Assembly (NCBI GenBank): GCA_965222345.1
Contig: CBDCTS010000007.1
Location: 372,001 to 436,000 of the forward strand
DNA: 64,000 nt
From: JADFGZ01 sp965222345
GTDB taxonomy: Bacteria > Acidobacteriota > Terriglobia > 2-12-FULL-54-10
Direction of reading: 5' to 3'
A program made the position numbers and the translations under genes. Shown here piece by piece: positions 36,028-44,655 of the stretch; the first letter of the stretch is position 1, and every line of letters starts with the position of its first letter. The notes under the pieces are model-generated. The model was not told the DNA's origin. It saw nothing but the letters and a program-made list of their open reading frames with translations, and searched no databases.

Positions 36028-37572
36028 TTAGCCGGCGTAGGGAAATATCCATTCAGCCAAAATAAAACCGAACAGCGAGAGTATTCCAATGCACAGCAGG
36101 GAAAGGATCCCGCCGCTCTTGAACATGTTCGTGATGCGGACCTGTCCGCTGGCGAAGACGATGGCGTTCGGCGGAGTGGCCATGGGAAGCGAAAAAGCCA
36201 TGGAGCTCGCCAGGGCGATGGGAACCATCAGGGCGAGAGGGTTGAGTCCGGTGGAAGGAACCGCGGCCAGGGCAAGCGCCCCCACCATGCTGCTGACGGC
36301 CACGTTCGAGGCCAGGTTGGTTAGCAGGATCGTAAAAACAACTCCTCCCAACACGAAAAGGAACTGGGAAGTCCCGGAGGCGGCTAGCGAGGAGATGCTT
36401 TGCGCGAAGAACTCGCCCAGTCCCAGTGTCCGGTGAGCGAGCACCGTGCCCAGAGCCAGCGCGCCGCCGATCAGGCTCAGAGTTCCCCATTCGATTCCCT
36501 TTACGGCCTCCGGCCAGTTCATGGCAAATTTCCTTTTTTTCCAATCGACCGGAATCAGGAACAACGAGGTGGCCACCAAAATGGCGCTCACCTGCCAGCC
36601 CAGGTGCCCAGTGAGCCAGACGCTCGCGGTGTGCTCTCTTCCCAGCAAGACGCGCGCCAGATCGGGCAGCACCCACAGAAACACAGCAACCAGCAGCGCA
36701 CCGGCGGCGATTTTTTCTCCTCGTTTCATGGGACCCAGCTTCCCCAACTCCTGTTGGATGGCTACCGGTGAAACATGCAAGCCCGTCGTCTCCGGACGGT
36801 GGATGTATCGGATCACAAGAAACATCGCCACCAAGCCGACCAGGGCCACGGGCAGGCAAACTGCGGTCCACTCGGCAAAGCCGATGCGGTAGCCGAGGGG
36901 GCTCGAGACTCCCTCCAGGAGCCCGATGACGATCAAATTGGGCGGCGAGCCGACCGGAGTGACGATTCCGCCCATGGCCGCTCCCCAGGCGATGGACAGA
37001 CACAGTGCTTCTCCATAACGGCCTTCTTGCGGGAACCGGAGGGTCTCCATCAGGCCCAGCGCGATCGAGAGAAATATCATGGTGGAGACCACGTTGGAGA
37101 TGAGGGCGCTAAACATCGCAGGTCCGGCCCCAAACAGAATCAGCAGTCTCCAAGGGTTTCCCGCGATCAACGGCGAGGAAATCATCCGGTAGGCAAGGCG
37201 GCGCGTCAGGCCGTGGACGCTGATGGCGTGTCCGATGATAAAAGCCCCGATGAGGAAAATATTGACCCAGTTGGCCCAGTAGTTGAAGGCCTCCTGCACC
37301 GGCAGGATTCCGCAGACGGCCAGCAGAGCCATGGAGAACAAAGCTGTCGCAGGGATGGGGATCGCCTCCGAGATCCACCACGTAACGGTCCACAGAAAGA
37401 TGCCCAGGGTGCGCATGCCCACGGGAGTCACGTGCTCCAACGGGGGTGAGAGAAGCACGATCCCGAACAGTACCGGACCCAGAACAAGTCCAATGAGCCG
37501 GCGCCTCTTCTCAAAGTGGATCTCCGCCTCGGACAGCCTCGGAGCCATTTCCGCCAAGTCATTCCAGCTCAT
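36028..37572 (-). CDS. DASS/SLC13-type sodium-carboxylate (or sulfate) symporter
   Basis: An inner-membrane protein of about 514 residues with eleven or more hydrophobic helices. Two S-N-x motifs, in the re-entrant loops of this family, are visible as LISNVVSTMIFLS and NLASNVAVSSMV. TPVGSPPNLIVIG and ATPPNAIVFASG are the paired P-N signature loops. It should take up di- or tricarboxylates with sodium. Start chosen at 37572 (MSWNDLAEMAPR); the longer frame upstream adds about 29 unlikely residues. It converges on the ACMSD-like gene (64 bp between stops) and so borders the putative catabolic locus. Its upstream region ends after about 100 bp at the tandem insertion sequences, which may have displaced part of its promoter. 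Confidence 0.92.
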   Translation of the reverse strand: MSWNDLAEMAPRLSEAEIHFEKRRRLIGLVLGPVLFGIVLLSPPLEHVTPVGMRTLGIFLWTVTWWISEAIPIPATALFSMALLAVCGILPVQEAFNYWANWVNIFLIGAFIIGHAISVHGLTRRLAYRMISSPLIAGNPWRLLILFGAGPAMFSALISNVVSTMIFLSIALGLMETLRFPQEGRYGEALCLSIAWGAAMGGIVTPVGSPPNLIVIGLLEGVSSPLGYRIGFAEWTAVCLPVALVGLVAMFLVIRYIHRPETTGLHVSPVAIQQELGKLGPMKRGEKIAAGALLVAVFLWVLPDLARVLLGREHTASVWLTGHLGWQVSAILVATSLFLIPVDWKKRKFAMNWPEAVKGIEWGTLSLIGGALALGTVLAHRTLGLGEFFAQSISSLAASGTSQFLFVLGGVVFTILLTNLASNVAVSSMVGALALAAVPSTGLNPLALMVPIALASSMAFSLPMATPPNAIVFASGQVRITNMFKSGGILSLLCIGILSLFGFILAEWIFPYAG

Positions 37573-37659
37573 TGCAGCTTCTTTCTCGTGGAAAATTGGA
37601 AGAGATTTTGTTGATTGAAGTTGAAGGGCCTTTCTACCAGAATTTACTCTCTCCTGCAA

Positions 37660-37675
37660 GCGCGGCTGTCGTTAG
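37660..37675. repeat. 16-bp direct repeat, left flank of IS copy 1
   Basis: GCGCGGCTGTCGTTAG here is repeated exactly at 39091-39106 between the two IS copies. It does not recur right of copy 2, where the sequence is GGAAATTCAG. Confidence 0.85.
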
Positions 37676-39090
37676 TGTCGTTAGCACATGATATGTCCGG
37701 TCTAATTAACATGTGAAATGTCCGCTTTGAGCGGCGTAGGGTAGGGCTTTTTGCCAGGAGGTGGCATGAAGTTCTACTCGGAAGCTGCGATGGAGCGGGC
37801 GATGAAGATACAAGAAGTAATTTTGCGAGCGATAGGGAAGCGGATCAACTGGTGGCAGGCAGCCGAGATCATCGGGATCAGCGACCGGCAGATGAGGCGG
37901 TGGCGCAGCCGGTACGAGCAGTACGGCTACGACGGGCTGTTTGACCGGCGGCGGGGAAAGCCGAGTCCGCGGCGGGTACCCCTGGGGACGGTGGAGAAGG
38001 TGTTGGGGCTGTATCAGGAGAAGTACTTTGACTTCAACGTGCGGCACTTTCACGAAAAGCTGCGGGAAGAGCACGGCCTCCGGCTGAGCTACACCTGGGT
38101 GAAGCTGGCATTGCAAGGGGCGGGGCTAGTGAACAGGAGGCGGAAGCGGGGCCTGCACCGCCAGAGGCGGCCCCGGCGGCCGTTACCGGGAATGCTGCTG
38201 CATCTGGATGGGAGCCAGCATCGGTGGTTTGTCGATGATCGCTGGTATGACCTGCTGGTGGTCCTGGATGATGCCAGCAGCGAGATTTACTATGCGCAAC
38301 TGGTAGAGCAGGAATCGACGCGGACGGTGCTGGCTGCCCTGCGGGAGGTGGTCGAGCAGCAGGGGATCTTTTGCGCCCTTTATAGCGACCGGGCCAGTCA
38401 TTTCTTCCTGACCCGGAAGGCGGGCGAGCCGGTGGATCGGCAACGGCTGACCCAGGTGGGCCGCGCCCTGCGGGAGCTGGGCATTCAGATGATTCCGGCC
38501 TATTCGCCGCAGGCGCGGGGACGCAGCGAGCGGAACTTCGGGACCTGGCAAGGGCGGCTGCCGCAGGAACTGCGCCTGCGGGGAATCATCACGCTAGAGG
38601 CAGCGAATCGGTTCCTGCGGGAGGGCTATATCGGGGAGTTCAACCGGCGCTTTGCCGTGCCGGCCACCCAACCAGGCAGCGCCTTTTTGCCGTCAGCCAG
38701 GCGGGAGTTAGAGCGAATCTTCTCGATCCAGCACCAGCGGATAGTGAATCGGGACAATACGGTCAGTCTGGAGAACCGCCTCCTCCAGATCGAGAAAACT
38801 CCTTGGCGCGGGACTCTGGCGGGCTGCCGGGTGACCGTCTATGAACACCTGGATGGGACGTTAAGCATTGGCTATGGGCCGCACACGGTGGGCCGCTACT
38901 CCTCCGAGGGGGTGGCGATCCGGTGCGGCGGTCGGCGGCGGAGCCCTGTGGCTTCCCGACAACACCATTTGGCGCTCACCTCCGTCGCCCTACGGGCTCC
39001 TTCGGTCAGCGCCAAATCACTTTCGGTAGAATCATGAAAGCGGACATTTCACTTGCTACATATACCGGACATTTTAACTTGCTAACAACA
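37676..39090 (+). mobile_element. Insertion sequence copy 1 (ISNCY/ISDol1-like), 1415 bp
   Basis: The left end starts TGTCGTTAGCACATG and the right end, read inversely, starts TGTTGTTAGCAAG. The inverted repeats are imperfect and about 53 bp long, each with two internal ATGTCCG blocks ending in AAATGTCCGCTTT. One transposase gene fills the element. The family is my best guess from the DDE protein. Confidence 0.85.
37766..39037 (+). CDS. Transposase of IS copy 1
   Basis: A 423-residue DDE transposase. The start at 37766 (MKFYSEAAMERAMK) follows AGGAGG closely. An N-terminal helix-turn-helix is followed by a catalytic core: Asp in LLHLDGSQHRWF, Asp in ALYSDRASHFF, and Glu in GRSERNFGTWQGR. The layout (DGSxHRWF, then YSDR, then GRxERxxGTxQ) is that of ISNCY/ISDol1-type transposases; IS481 is the nearest alternative. 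A basic C-terminal tail runs into the right inverted repeat. It is intact and, by eye, identical in protein sequence to copy 2. Confidence 0.88.
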   Translation: MKFYSEAAMERAMKIQEVILRAIGKRINWWQAAEIIGISDRQMRRWRSRYEQYGYDGLFDRRRGKPSPRRVPLGTVEKVLGLYQEKYFDFNVRHFHEKLREEHGLRLSYTWVKLALQGAGLVNRRRKRGLHRQRRPRRPLPGMLLHLDGSQHRWFVDDRWYDLLVVLDDASSEIYYAQLVEQESTRTVLAALREVVEQQGIFCALYSDRASHFFLTRKAGEPVDRQRLTQVGRALRELGIQMIPAYSPQARGRSERNFGTWQGRLPQELRLRGIITLEAANRFLREGYIGEFNRRFAVPATQPGSAFLPSARRELERIFSIQHQRIVNRDNTVSLENRLLQIEKTPWRGTLAGCRVTVYEHLDGTLSIGYGPHTVGRYSSEGVAIRCGGRRRSPVASRQHHLALTSVALRAPSVSAKSLSVES

Positions 39091-39106
39091 GCGCGGCTGT
39101 CGTTAG
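39091..39106. repeat. 16-bp spacer between the two IS copies
   Basis: The 16 bp between the right end of copy 1 and the left end of copy 2 equal the left flank of copy 1. This could be a target duplication around copy 1 or the junction of a tandem dimer. Confidence 0.85.
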
Positions 39107-40521
39107 TGTCGTTAGCACATGATATGTCCGGTCTAATTAACATGTGAAATGTCCGCTTTGAGCGGCGTAGGGTAGGGCTTTTTGCCAGGAGGTGGCATGA
39201 AGTTCTACTCGGAAGCTGCGATGGAGCGGGCGATGAAGATACAAGAAGTAATTTTGCGAGCGATAGGGAAGCGGATCAACTGGTGGCAGGCAGCCGAGAT
39301 CATCGGGATCAGCGACCGGCAGATGAGGCGGTGGCGCAGCCGGTACGAGCAGTACGGCTACGACGGGCTGTTTGACCGGCGGCGGGGAAAGCCGAGTCCG
39401 CGGCGGGTACCCCTGGGGACGGTGGAGAAGGTGTTGGGGCTGTATCAGGAGAAGTACTTTGACTTCAACGTGCGGCACTTTCACGAAAAGCTGCGGGAAG
39501 AGCACGGCCTCCGGCTGAGCTACACCTGGGTGAAGCTGGCATTGCAAGGGGCGGGGCTAGTGAACAGGAGGCGGAAGCGGGGCCTGCACCGCCAGAGGCG
39601 GCCCCGGCGGCCGTTGCCGGGAATGCTGCTGCATCTGGATGGGAGCCAGCATCGGTGGTTTGTCGATGATCGCTGGTATGACCTGCTGGTGGTCCTGGAT
39701 GATGCCAGCAGCGAGATTTACTATGCGCAACTGGTAGAGCAGGAATCGACGCGGACGGTGCTGGCTGCCCTGCGGGAGGTGGTCGAGCAGCAGGGGATCT
39801 TTTGCGCCCTTTATAGCGACCGGGCCAGTCATTTCTTCCTGACCCGGAAGGCGGGCGAGCCGGTGGATCGGCAACGGCTGACCCAGGTGGGCCGCGCCCT
39901 GCGGGAGCTGGGCATTCAGATGATTCCGGCCTATTCGCCGCAGGCGCGGGGACGCAGCGAGCGGAACTTCGGGACCTGGCAAGGGCGGCTGCCGCAGGAA
40001 CTGCGCCTGCGGGGAATCATCACGCTAGAGGCAGCGAATCGGTTCCTGCGGGAGGGCTATATCGGGGAGTTCAACCGGCGCTTTGCCGTGCCGGCCACCC
40101 AACCAGGCAGCGCCTTTTTGCCGTCAGCCAGGCGGGAGTTAGAGCGAATCTTCTCGATCCAGCACCAGCGGATAGTGAATCGGGACAATACGGTCAGTCT
40201 GGAGAACCGCCTCCTCCAGATCGAGAAAACTCCTTGGCGCGGGACTCTGGCGGGCTGCCGGGTGACCGTCTATGAACACCTGGATGGGACGTTAAGCATT
40301 GGCTATGGGCCGCACACGGTGGGCCGCTACTCCTCCGAGGGGGTGGCGATCCGGTGCGGCGGTCGGCGGCGGAGCCCTGTGGCTTCCCGACAACACCATT
40401 TGGCGCTCACCTCCGTCGCCCTACGGGCTCCTTCGGTCAGCGCCAAATCACTTTCGGTAGAATCATGAAAGCGGACATTTCACTTGCTACATATACCGGA
40501 CATTTTAACTTGCTAACAACA
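39107..40521 (+). mobile_element. Insertion sequence copy 2, 1415 bp, direct tandem
   Basis: Same length and ends as copy 1, in the same orientation. The only difference I found by eye is A at 38185 versus G at 39616, a silent Leu codon change (TTA/TTG). The presence of a difference argues for two real copies. Confidence 0.88.
39197..40468 (+). CDS. Transposase of IS copy 2
   Basis: A 423-residue DDE transposase with the same protein sequence as copy 1: LLHLDGSQHRWF, ALYSDRASHFF and GRSERNFGTWQGR carry the D-D-E residues. AGGAGG lies just before the ATG at 39197. Both copies look fully functional, so the dimer may still be active. Its stop lies about 53 bp before the right inverted repeat's outer end. 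No programmed frameshift signal is needed, as one frame covers the whole protein. Confidence 0.88.
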   Translation: MKFYSEAAMERAMKIQEVILRAIGKRINWWQAAEIIGISDRQMRRWRSRYEQYGYDGLFDRRRGKPSPRRVPLGTVEKVLGLYQEKYFDFNVRHFHEKLREEHGLRLSYTWVKLALQGAGLVNRRRKRGLHRQRRPRRPLPGMLLHLDGSQHRWFVDDRWYDLLVVLDDASSEIYYAQLVEQESTRTVLAALREVVEQQGIFCALYSDRASHFFLTRKAGEPVDRQRLTQVGRALRELGIQMIPAYSPQARGRSERNFGTWQGRLPQELRLRGIITLEAANRFLREGYIGEFNRRFAVPATQPGSAFLPSARRELERIFSIQHQRIVNRDNTVSLENRLLQIEKTPWRGTLAGCRVTVYEHLDGTLSIGYGPHTVGRYSSEGVAIRCGGRRRSPVASRQHHLALTSVALRAPSVSAKSLSVES

Positions 40522-40538
40522 GGAAATTCAGTGGGGAC

Positions 40539-40567
40539 TTGACACCGGGAACAGGAGTACTGTAGGC
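40539..40567 (+). promoter_or_regulatory. Possible promoter of the cobalamin operon
   Basis: TTGACA at 40539-40544 starts 17 bp after the right end of IS copy 2. A weak TGTAGG -10-like box follows after a 17-bp spacer. Transcription would begin at the 5' edge of the cobalamin riboswitch. Confidence 0.4.
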
Positions 40568-40569
40568 TT

Positions 40570-40765
40570 GCGCCGATTGGCCTTGGGTGCCCGTTGTGGG
40601 CCCAAAAGGGAATTTCGGTGAGAAACCGGAGCGGTCCCGCCACTGTGAGTGGTGAGCTTGACCCAAGAAAGCCACTTGGATCTCGGATTCGGGGAAGGCT
40701 GGGTCGGCGTTGATGGGATTCAGGTCCCGTCTGAAACCACGAGCCAGGAGACCTGCCCAGGGCGA
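40570..40765 (+). ncRNA. Cobalamin riboswitch
   Basis: Conserved elements occur in order: GGGAATTTCGGTGAGAAACC, GCGGTCCCGCCACTGTGAG, GGGGAAGGCTGGG, and the B12 box AGCCAGGAGACCTGCC at 40742-40757. The edges are approximate. It should repress the downstream receptor and transporter genes when adenosylcobalamin is plentiful. Confidence 0.93.
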
Positions 40766-41116
40766 AAGAGGCATGTTTTCCGCGAGGAGACGGATGAGTT
40801 GCCTGCAGCCAACCCTGGTCCACATCAAAGCGCCGAGACAGCAGTTCGATCAACGGCAAGGTTTCTTGTCTCAGTGCCCCGGTTTGCCGCTGGCTCTTGC
40901 TCCCATCTCAACAACTTATCCTCACGGTTGATCCCCGAGCAGTGCTTCGTACTCTCCGGTAACGTGCCTCCCCAGTCAATGTTCGGATGGGTTTGGGAGA
41001 ACCATGCGCGTTGCCACTGTGCGCGGTGAAGGCGGCGAAACCGGCTGAAGCCGCGACCTGACACTGCCCCCAAACGACTATTTTGAGACCGACTGTAGCG
41101 CGAAAGGAGTCTTTGG
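40766..41116 (+). other. Long leader between riboswitch and btuB-like gene
   Basis: About 350 bp of probable untranslated leader. No supported gene; short open frames lack ribosome sites. AAAGGAG at 41104-41110 serves the btuB-like start. Confidence 0.5.
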
Positions 41117-43564
41117 GTGGATTTACAAATGAAGAAATCTATTATGTGGACGATCAGTCTTGCTTTCTTATATTCGGCGCTCCTATGGGGGCAGTCTTCA
41201 AGCGGCGTCCATGGACGGGTCACCGACCCCGACGGGAGCGCCGTGCCAGGCGCCATGGTGCGTCTCTACTCGCGCGACAGTGGAGCGGCGCTCACGACAG
41301 GAAGTGACGCAAGCGGAATATATCGCCTGGAAGCCGTCGCTCCCGGAGAGTACCTGCTGGAAGCGGAGGACACCACTTCGATGCTGGCAGTTTCGGAAAG
41401 CATTTTGCTCGAACCAAGCCGCGACCTCGAACACGACATCGAGTTAAAAATCCGCAGCTTGCGCACCGAAGTGCTCGTCACCGCGTCGAGCACTCCGCTG
41501 CCGCTGGATGAGGTAGCCAAAGCCACGGACATCGTGAATGGCCGCCAGATCAGTCATCGTGCCGAGTTTGCCCTCTCCGAAGCTATTCGGAACGTTCCCG
41601 GCGTGCGCGTACAGCAGAACAGGGGGCCGGGCAGTTTCACAACCATCCAAACCCGTGGCCTGCGGAATCAGGACACCGCCGTTCTGATCGACGGATTGCG
41701 CTTCCGGGACGCGGCCAGCATAGCCGGGGACGCAACGGCGTTTTTCCAAGATATGTTAACGGTCAATACGGACCGCATTGAAATCGTCCGCGGTTCGGGC
41801 TCCTCGCTTTATGGCTCCAACGCAATGGGCGGCGTCGTCAACGTCGTCTCCGAACAGGGCGGAGGAAAGTCCCATGGGGAGGTTTTGGTCGAGGGCGGCC
41901 AGTTGGGCATGTTTCGGGGCGCGGCCCGCATCGGCGGCGGCCTCGGAGACGTGGACCGGTTCGTTTACAGCGGCGGGATCACGCATCTCAACGTCACCCA
42001 AGGAGTCGATGATTTTGATCCCTATCGCAATACCAGCGGCCAAGGGTTTGCAAGCTATCGTTTCACGCCGAACATATCCTTGAGCGGCCGGGTCTGGGTC
42101 AGCGACGCCTTCGCCGCTTTGAACGAGACCCCCACGTTTACCAGCGAAGTTCTCGCCAACCACCCCGGCGGCGGCGTGATTCCCGCAATCGGGCTTCCCG
42201 TTAAGGAAAGGGAGCGTTTCGAGCAAGGCTTGCCGTTCCGCGCGGGGAACGCAACGTTTATCCCCGCCTACGACGACCCGGACAATCACCGGGCGTATTC
42301 CTTTTTCTCCGGGGCCGTCATTTTCAACCATAGGCTGGGTTCGAACACATCCTACGTCATCAGCTACCATGGCGTCGATACCAGCCGCGTCTTTCGCGAC
42401 GGACCTGCGGGACAAGGCCAATTCGATCCCATCTTCTCGAATGAAAGCCTGTTTGAGGGACGCATCGACACAATTCTCGCCCGAGCCGACAATCGAATCG
42501 GGAAGCACAATCTGGTGACGGTCGGTTATGAGTTTGAACGTGAGGAGCACGTCAACGCTACCACCGACGAGAATCCTGATCCCGCCCTACGGCCGATCAG
42601 CGGAATCGGAATTAATCAGCGGAGCCATGCCCTCTTTGCTCAAGATCAAATCCGCCTGGCCGACGGACGTTTGCAAATCGCCCTTTCCGGCCGTATGCAG
42701 TCGTTCGATCTGAATACTCCCCGGTTCACGGGGAACAGCAATCCCTATGATAGTTTCAACCTGGAATCTCCGAAGACTGCCTATACGGGCGATGTCGCCA
42801 TCGCTTACTTCTTCCGGTCAAGCGGAACCAAGTTCCGGACGCACGTCGGCAATGCCTACCGAATCCCGTCAGCCTATAACCGTTTTGGCGGAACCTTCTC
42901 TTCTTATTCCAACTCCTTCAGCTTTTGGGGCGACCCCAGGTTGAGTCCGGAGCGGTCCCTCGCTTTCGATACCGGCATCGACCAATGGCTGTTCAACTCG
43001 AAGCTGCGACTGAGCGGCACGCTCTTCTACACCAGCTTGCAAGAGGTTATTCTCTTTGATTTTGGCGTCATCGACGCTTCGACCGACCCGTTTGGCCGCT
43101 TCGGGGGATATCGCAACAGCGGCGGCGGACTGGCCCGCGGCGTGGAGTTCAGCGTGTCCGCCGCACCGACATCCACAACACACTTCAATGCCTCCTACAC
43201 CTACACAAATGCCGACTCCCGCACTCCTACGGTGCCGGGAACGGATTTCTTCCAGACCTTAGGGCAATCGGACCATCTGTTTACCCTTACGGCGACCCAG
43301 CGCGTCGGACGACGCTTCGATGTCGCGTTCGACCTGTTCGCCGTCAGCAACTACTCCTATCGCCTCTTCGGGGCGGACGGGCGCTTTGTCTTTGACGGAC
43401 CCGTGAAGGCGGACGTGGTCGCGAGTTATACCGTCCCCGTTGGGAATGGAAATCAGATGCGCTTTTACGGGAAGGTCGAGAACATATTTGATAAGGACTA
43501 CTTTGAAGGCGGCTTCAGTGCGCCAGGAGTCTGGGCTATCGGCGGAGTGAAGTTTAGTTTCTAG
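41117..43564 (+). CDS. btuB: BtuB-like TonB-dependent cobalamin receptor
   Basis: An 815-residue outer-membrane receptor. The GTG at 41117 lies 6 nt after AAAGGAG; the ATG four codons later is an alternative. After the signal peptide (MKKSIMWTISLAFLYSALLWG) comes an Ig-like regulatory domain (VHGRVTDPDGSAVPGAMVRLYSR in part), unusual for enterobacterial BtuB. Then the plug: ALSEAIRNVPGVRVQQNRG, TRGLRNQDTAVLIDGLR, IEIVRGSGSSLYGSNAMGG. The barrel follows, ending VWAIGGVKFSF. The preceding cobalamin riboswitch and the following BtuFCD-like transporter identify the ligand as B12 or another corrinoid. Later genes follow with 26 bp or overlapping junctions, so this is the first gene of the operon. 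Confidence 0.92.
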   Translation: MDLQMKKSIMWTISLAFLYSALLWGQSSSGVHGRVTDPDGSAVPGAMVRLYSRDSGAALTTGSDASGIYRLEAVAPGEYLLEAEDTTSMLAVSESILLEPSRDLEHDIELKIRSLRTEVLVTASSTPLPLDEVAKATDIVNGRQISHRAEFALSEAIRNVPGVRVQQNRGPGSFTTIQTRGLRNQDTAVLIDGLRFRDAASIAGDATAFFQDMLTVNTDRIEIVRGSGSSLYGSNAMGGVVNVVSEQGGGKSHGEVLVEGGQLGMFRGAARIGGGLGDVDRFVYSGGITHLNVTQGVDDFDPYRNTSGQGFASYRFTPNISLSGRVWVSDAFAALNETPTFTSEVLANHPGGGVIPAIGLPVKERERFEQGLPFRAGNATFIPAYDDPDNHRAYSFFSGAVIFNHRLGSNTSYVISYHGVDTSRVFRDGPAGQGQFDPIFSNESLFEGRIDTILARADNRIGKHNLVTVGYEFEREEHVNATTDENPDPALRPISGIGINQRSHALFAQDQIRLADGRLQIALSGRMQSFDLNTPRFTGNSNPYDSFNLESPKTAYTGDVAIAYFFRSSGTKFRTHVGNAYRIPSAYNRFGGTFSSYSNSFSFWGDPRLSPERSLAFDTGIDQWLFNSKLRLSGTLFYTSLQEVILFDFGVIDASTDPFGRFGGYRNSGGGLARGVEFSVSAAPTSTTHFNASYTYTNADSRTPTVPGTDFFQTLGQSDHLFTLTATQRVGRRFDVAFDLFAVSNYSYRLFGADGRFVFDGPVKADVVASYTVPVGNGNQMRFYGKVENIFDKDYFEGGFSAPGVWAIGGVKFSF

Positions 43565-43590
43565 GAAGGCAGATTCTGAAAAAAGTTCGC

Positions 43591-44655
43591 ATGGGCGCCA
43601 ACCAAGTCAATTCCGCAGCATACCCTCGCCGGGCGTGGCTGCTCGTTTTAATTGCGGCAGTTTCTCTCCTCGCCAGCGCGGCCTGGGTGATCGGAGATTA
43701 TGGAGGAAAGCTCCGGCTCTCCCCGGCTTCTCAGACGGTCCGGCGGGAACAAGCAACGGGAAGGCGCGAGTTTCCCAGAACCGCAACCGACGCCGGCGGC
43801 GCCGAGCTGATTCTTCCGGCCCCTCCGCAAAGGATCGCCTCGCAAGCGTTGGCGACCGACCATTTTCTTTTTTCCCTCGTGCCTCACGAACGAATTGTCG
43901 CCGTCAGCCAGTTCGCCACCGACTCCAGCTACAGCAATATCGCCGGCATCGTTCGCCAACTGTCTGTAAAGGTCGCCTCTGACACGGAGTCGGTCTTGCG
44001 GGTGAGCCCGGACTTGTTTTTTACATCCCACCGCGCCCGCGCTGACCACGTTGAACTGCTTCGAGCGGCAGGCATCCCGGTCTTCCGGGTCAGGACCGTT
44101 TACGAGAACTTGGAACAAATCAAACAAGCCTTTCGGTTGGTGGGTTATATAACAGGGGAGGACGAAGCAGCCACCGCCCGGGTCGCATGGCTCAATGAGC
44201 AGGTCCGCGCCGCTCGGAGCCTTCGCCCTGCCGGCGCGCGAAAGCTCCGCGTGCTGGTCCTCACGGCGTTCTTCTATAGCTACGGCAAAGGGTCTTTACT
44301 GGGAGACATGATCGAAAAGCTCGGCGAGATCAACGTAGGCAGCATGCAAGGCTTGAGTTCTTATGCAAAGATCGGCAGCGAGCAAGTCGCCGCATGGAAC
44401 CCGGATTGGATTATTTCCGGAGCGAATCCAGGAGACGAGAAAGCGCTCCGGCGCAGACTGCTTGGCGACGCGGGCGTGGCTGCGACGACCGCAGGGAAAA
44501 CAGGCCAGGTGCTGGTGGTCGAGAATCGTTTCTTCGCCAGCATGTCGCACCATGCTGTGCATCTGATGCGGCGGCTGGCCGAGGAATTGTACCCTGAGAA
44601 TCCGGAGGAGCGCGGGCTGCCCCGCTTAGGCAGTGAACATGGAGCAAACCATTAA
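43591..44655 (+). CDS. btuF: BtuF-like periplasmic corrinoid-binding protein
   Basis: A 354-residue substrate-binding protein with an N-terminal membrane or signal segment (AWLLVLIAAVSLLASAAWV) and no lipobox cysteine, so it may remain membrane-anchored. The class III binding-protein fold is indicated by PQRIASQALATDHFLFSLV, VLRVSPDLFFTSHRARADHVELLRAAGIPVF, EQIKQAFRLVGYITG and VAAWNPDWIISG. It would carry corrinoid from BtuB to the BtuCD transporter. It starts 26 bp after btuB and its 3' end overlaps the btuC start. Confidence 0.88.
   Translation: MGANQVNSAAYPRRAWLLVLIAAVSLLASAAWVIGDYGGKLRLSPASQTVRREQATGRREFPRTATDAGGAELILPAPPQRIASQALATDHFLFSLVPHERIVAVSQFATDSSYSNIAGIVRQLSVKVASDTESVLRVSPDLFFTSHRARADHVELLRAAGIPVFRVRTVYENLEQIKQAFRLVGYITGEDEAATARVAWLNEQVRAARSLRPAGARKLRVLVLTAFFYSYGKGSLLGDMIEKLGEINVGSMQGLSSYAKIGSEQVAAWNPDWIISGANPGDEKALRRRLLGDAGVAATTAGKTGQVLVVENRFFASMSHHAVHLMRRLAEELYPENPEERGLPRLGSEHGANH

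Noticed and set aside
37660..40521. Large repeat considered as a CRISPR array or an assembly duplicate
   Set aside because: The repeat unit is a 1.4-kb transposase element with inverted ends, not a CRISPR. A base difference between the copies speaks against a simple assembly duplicate, though long reads should confirm.
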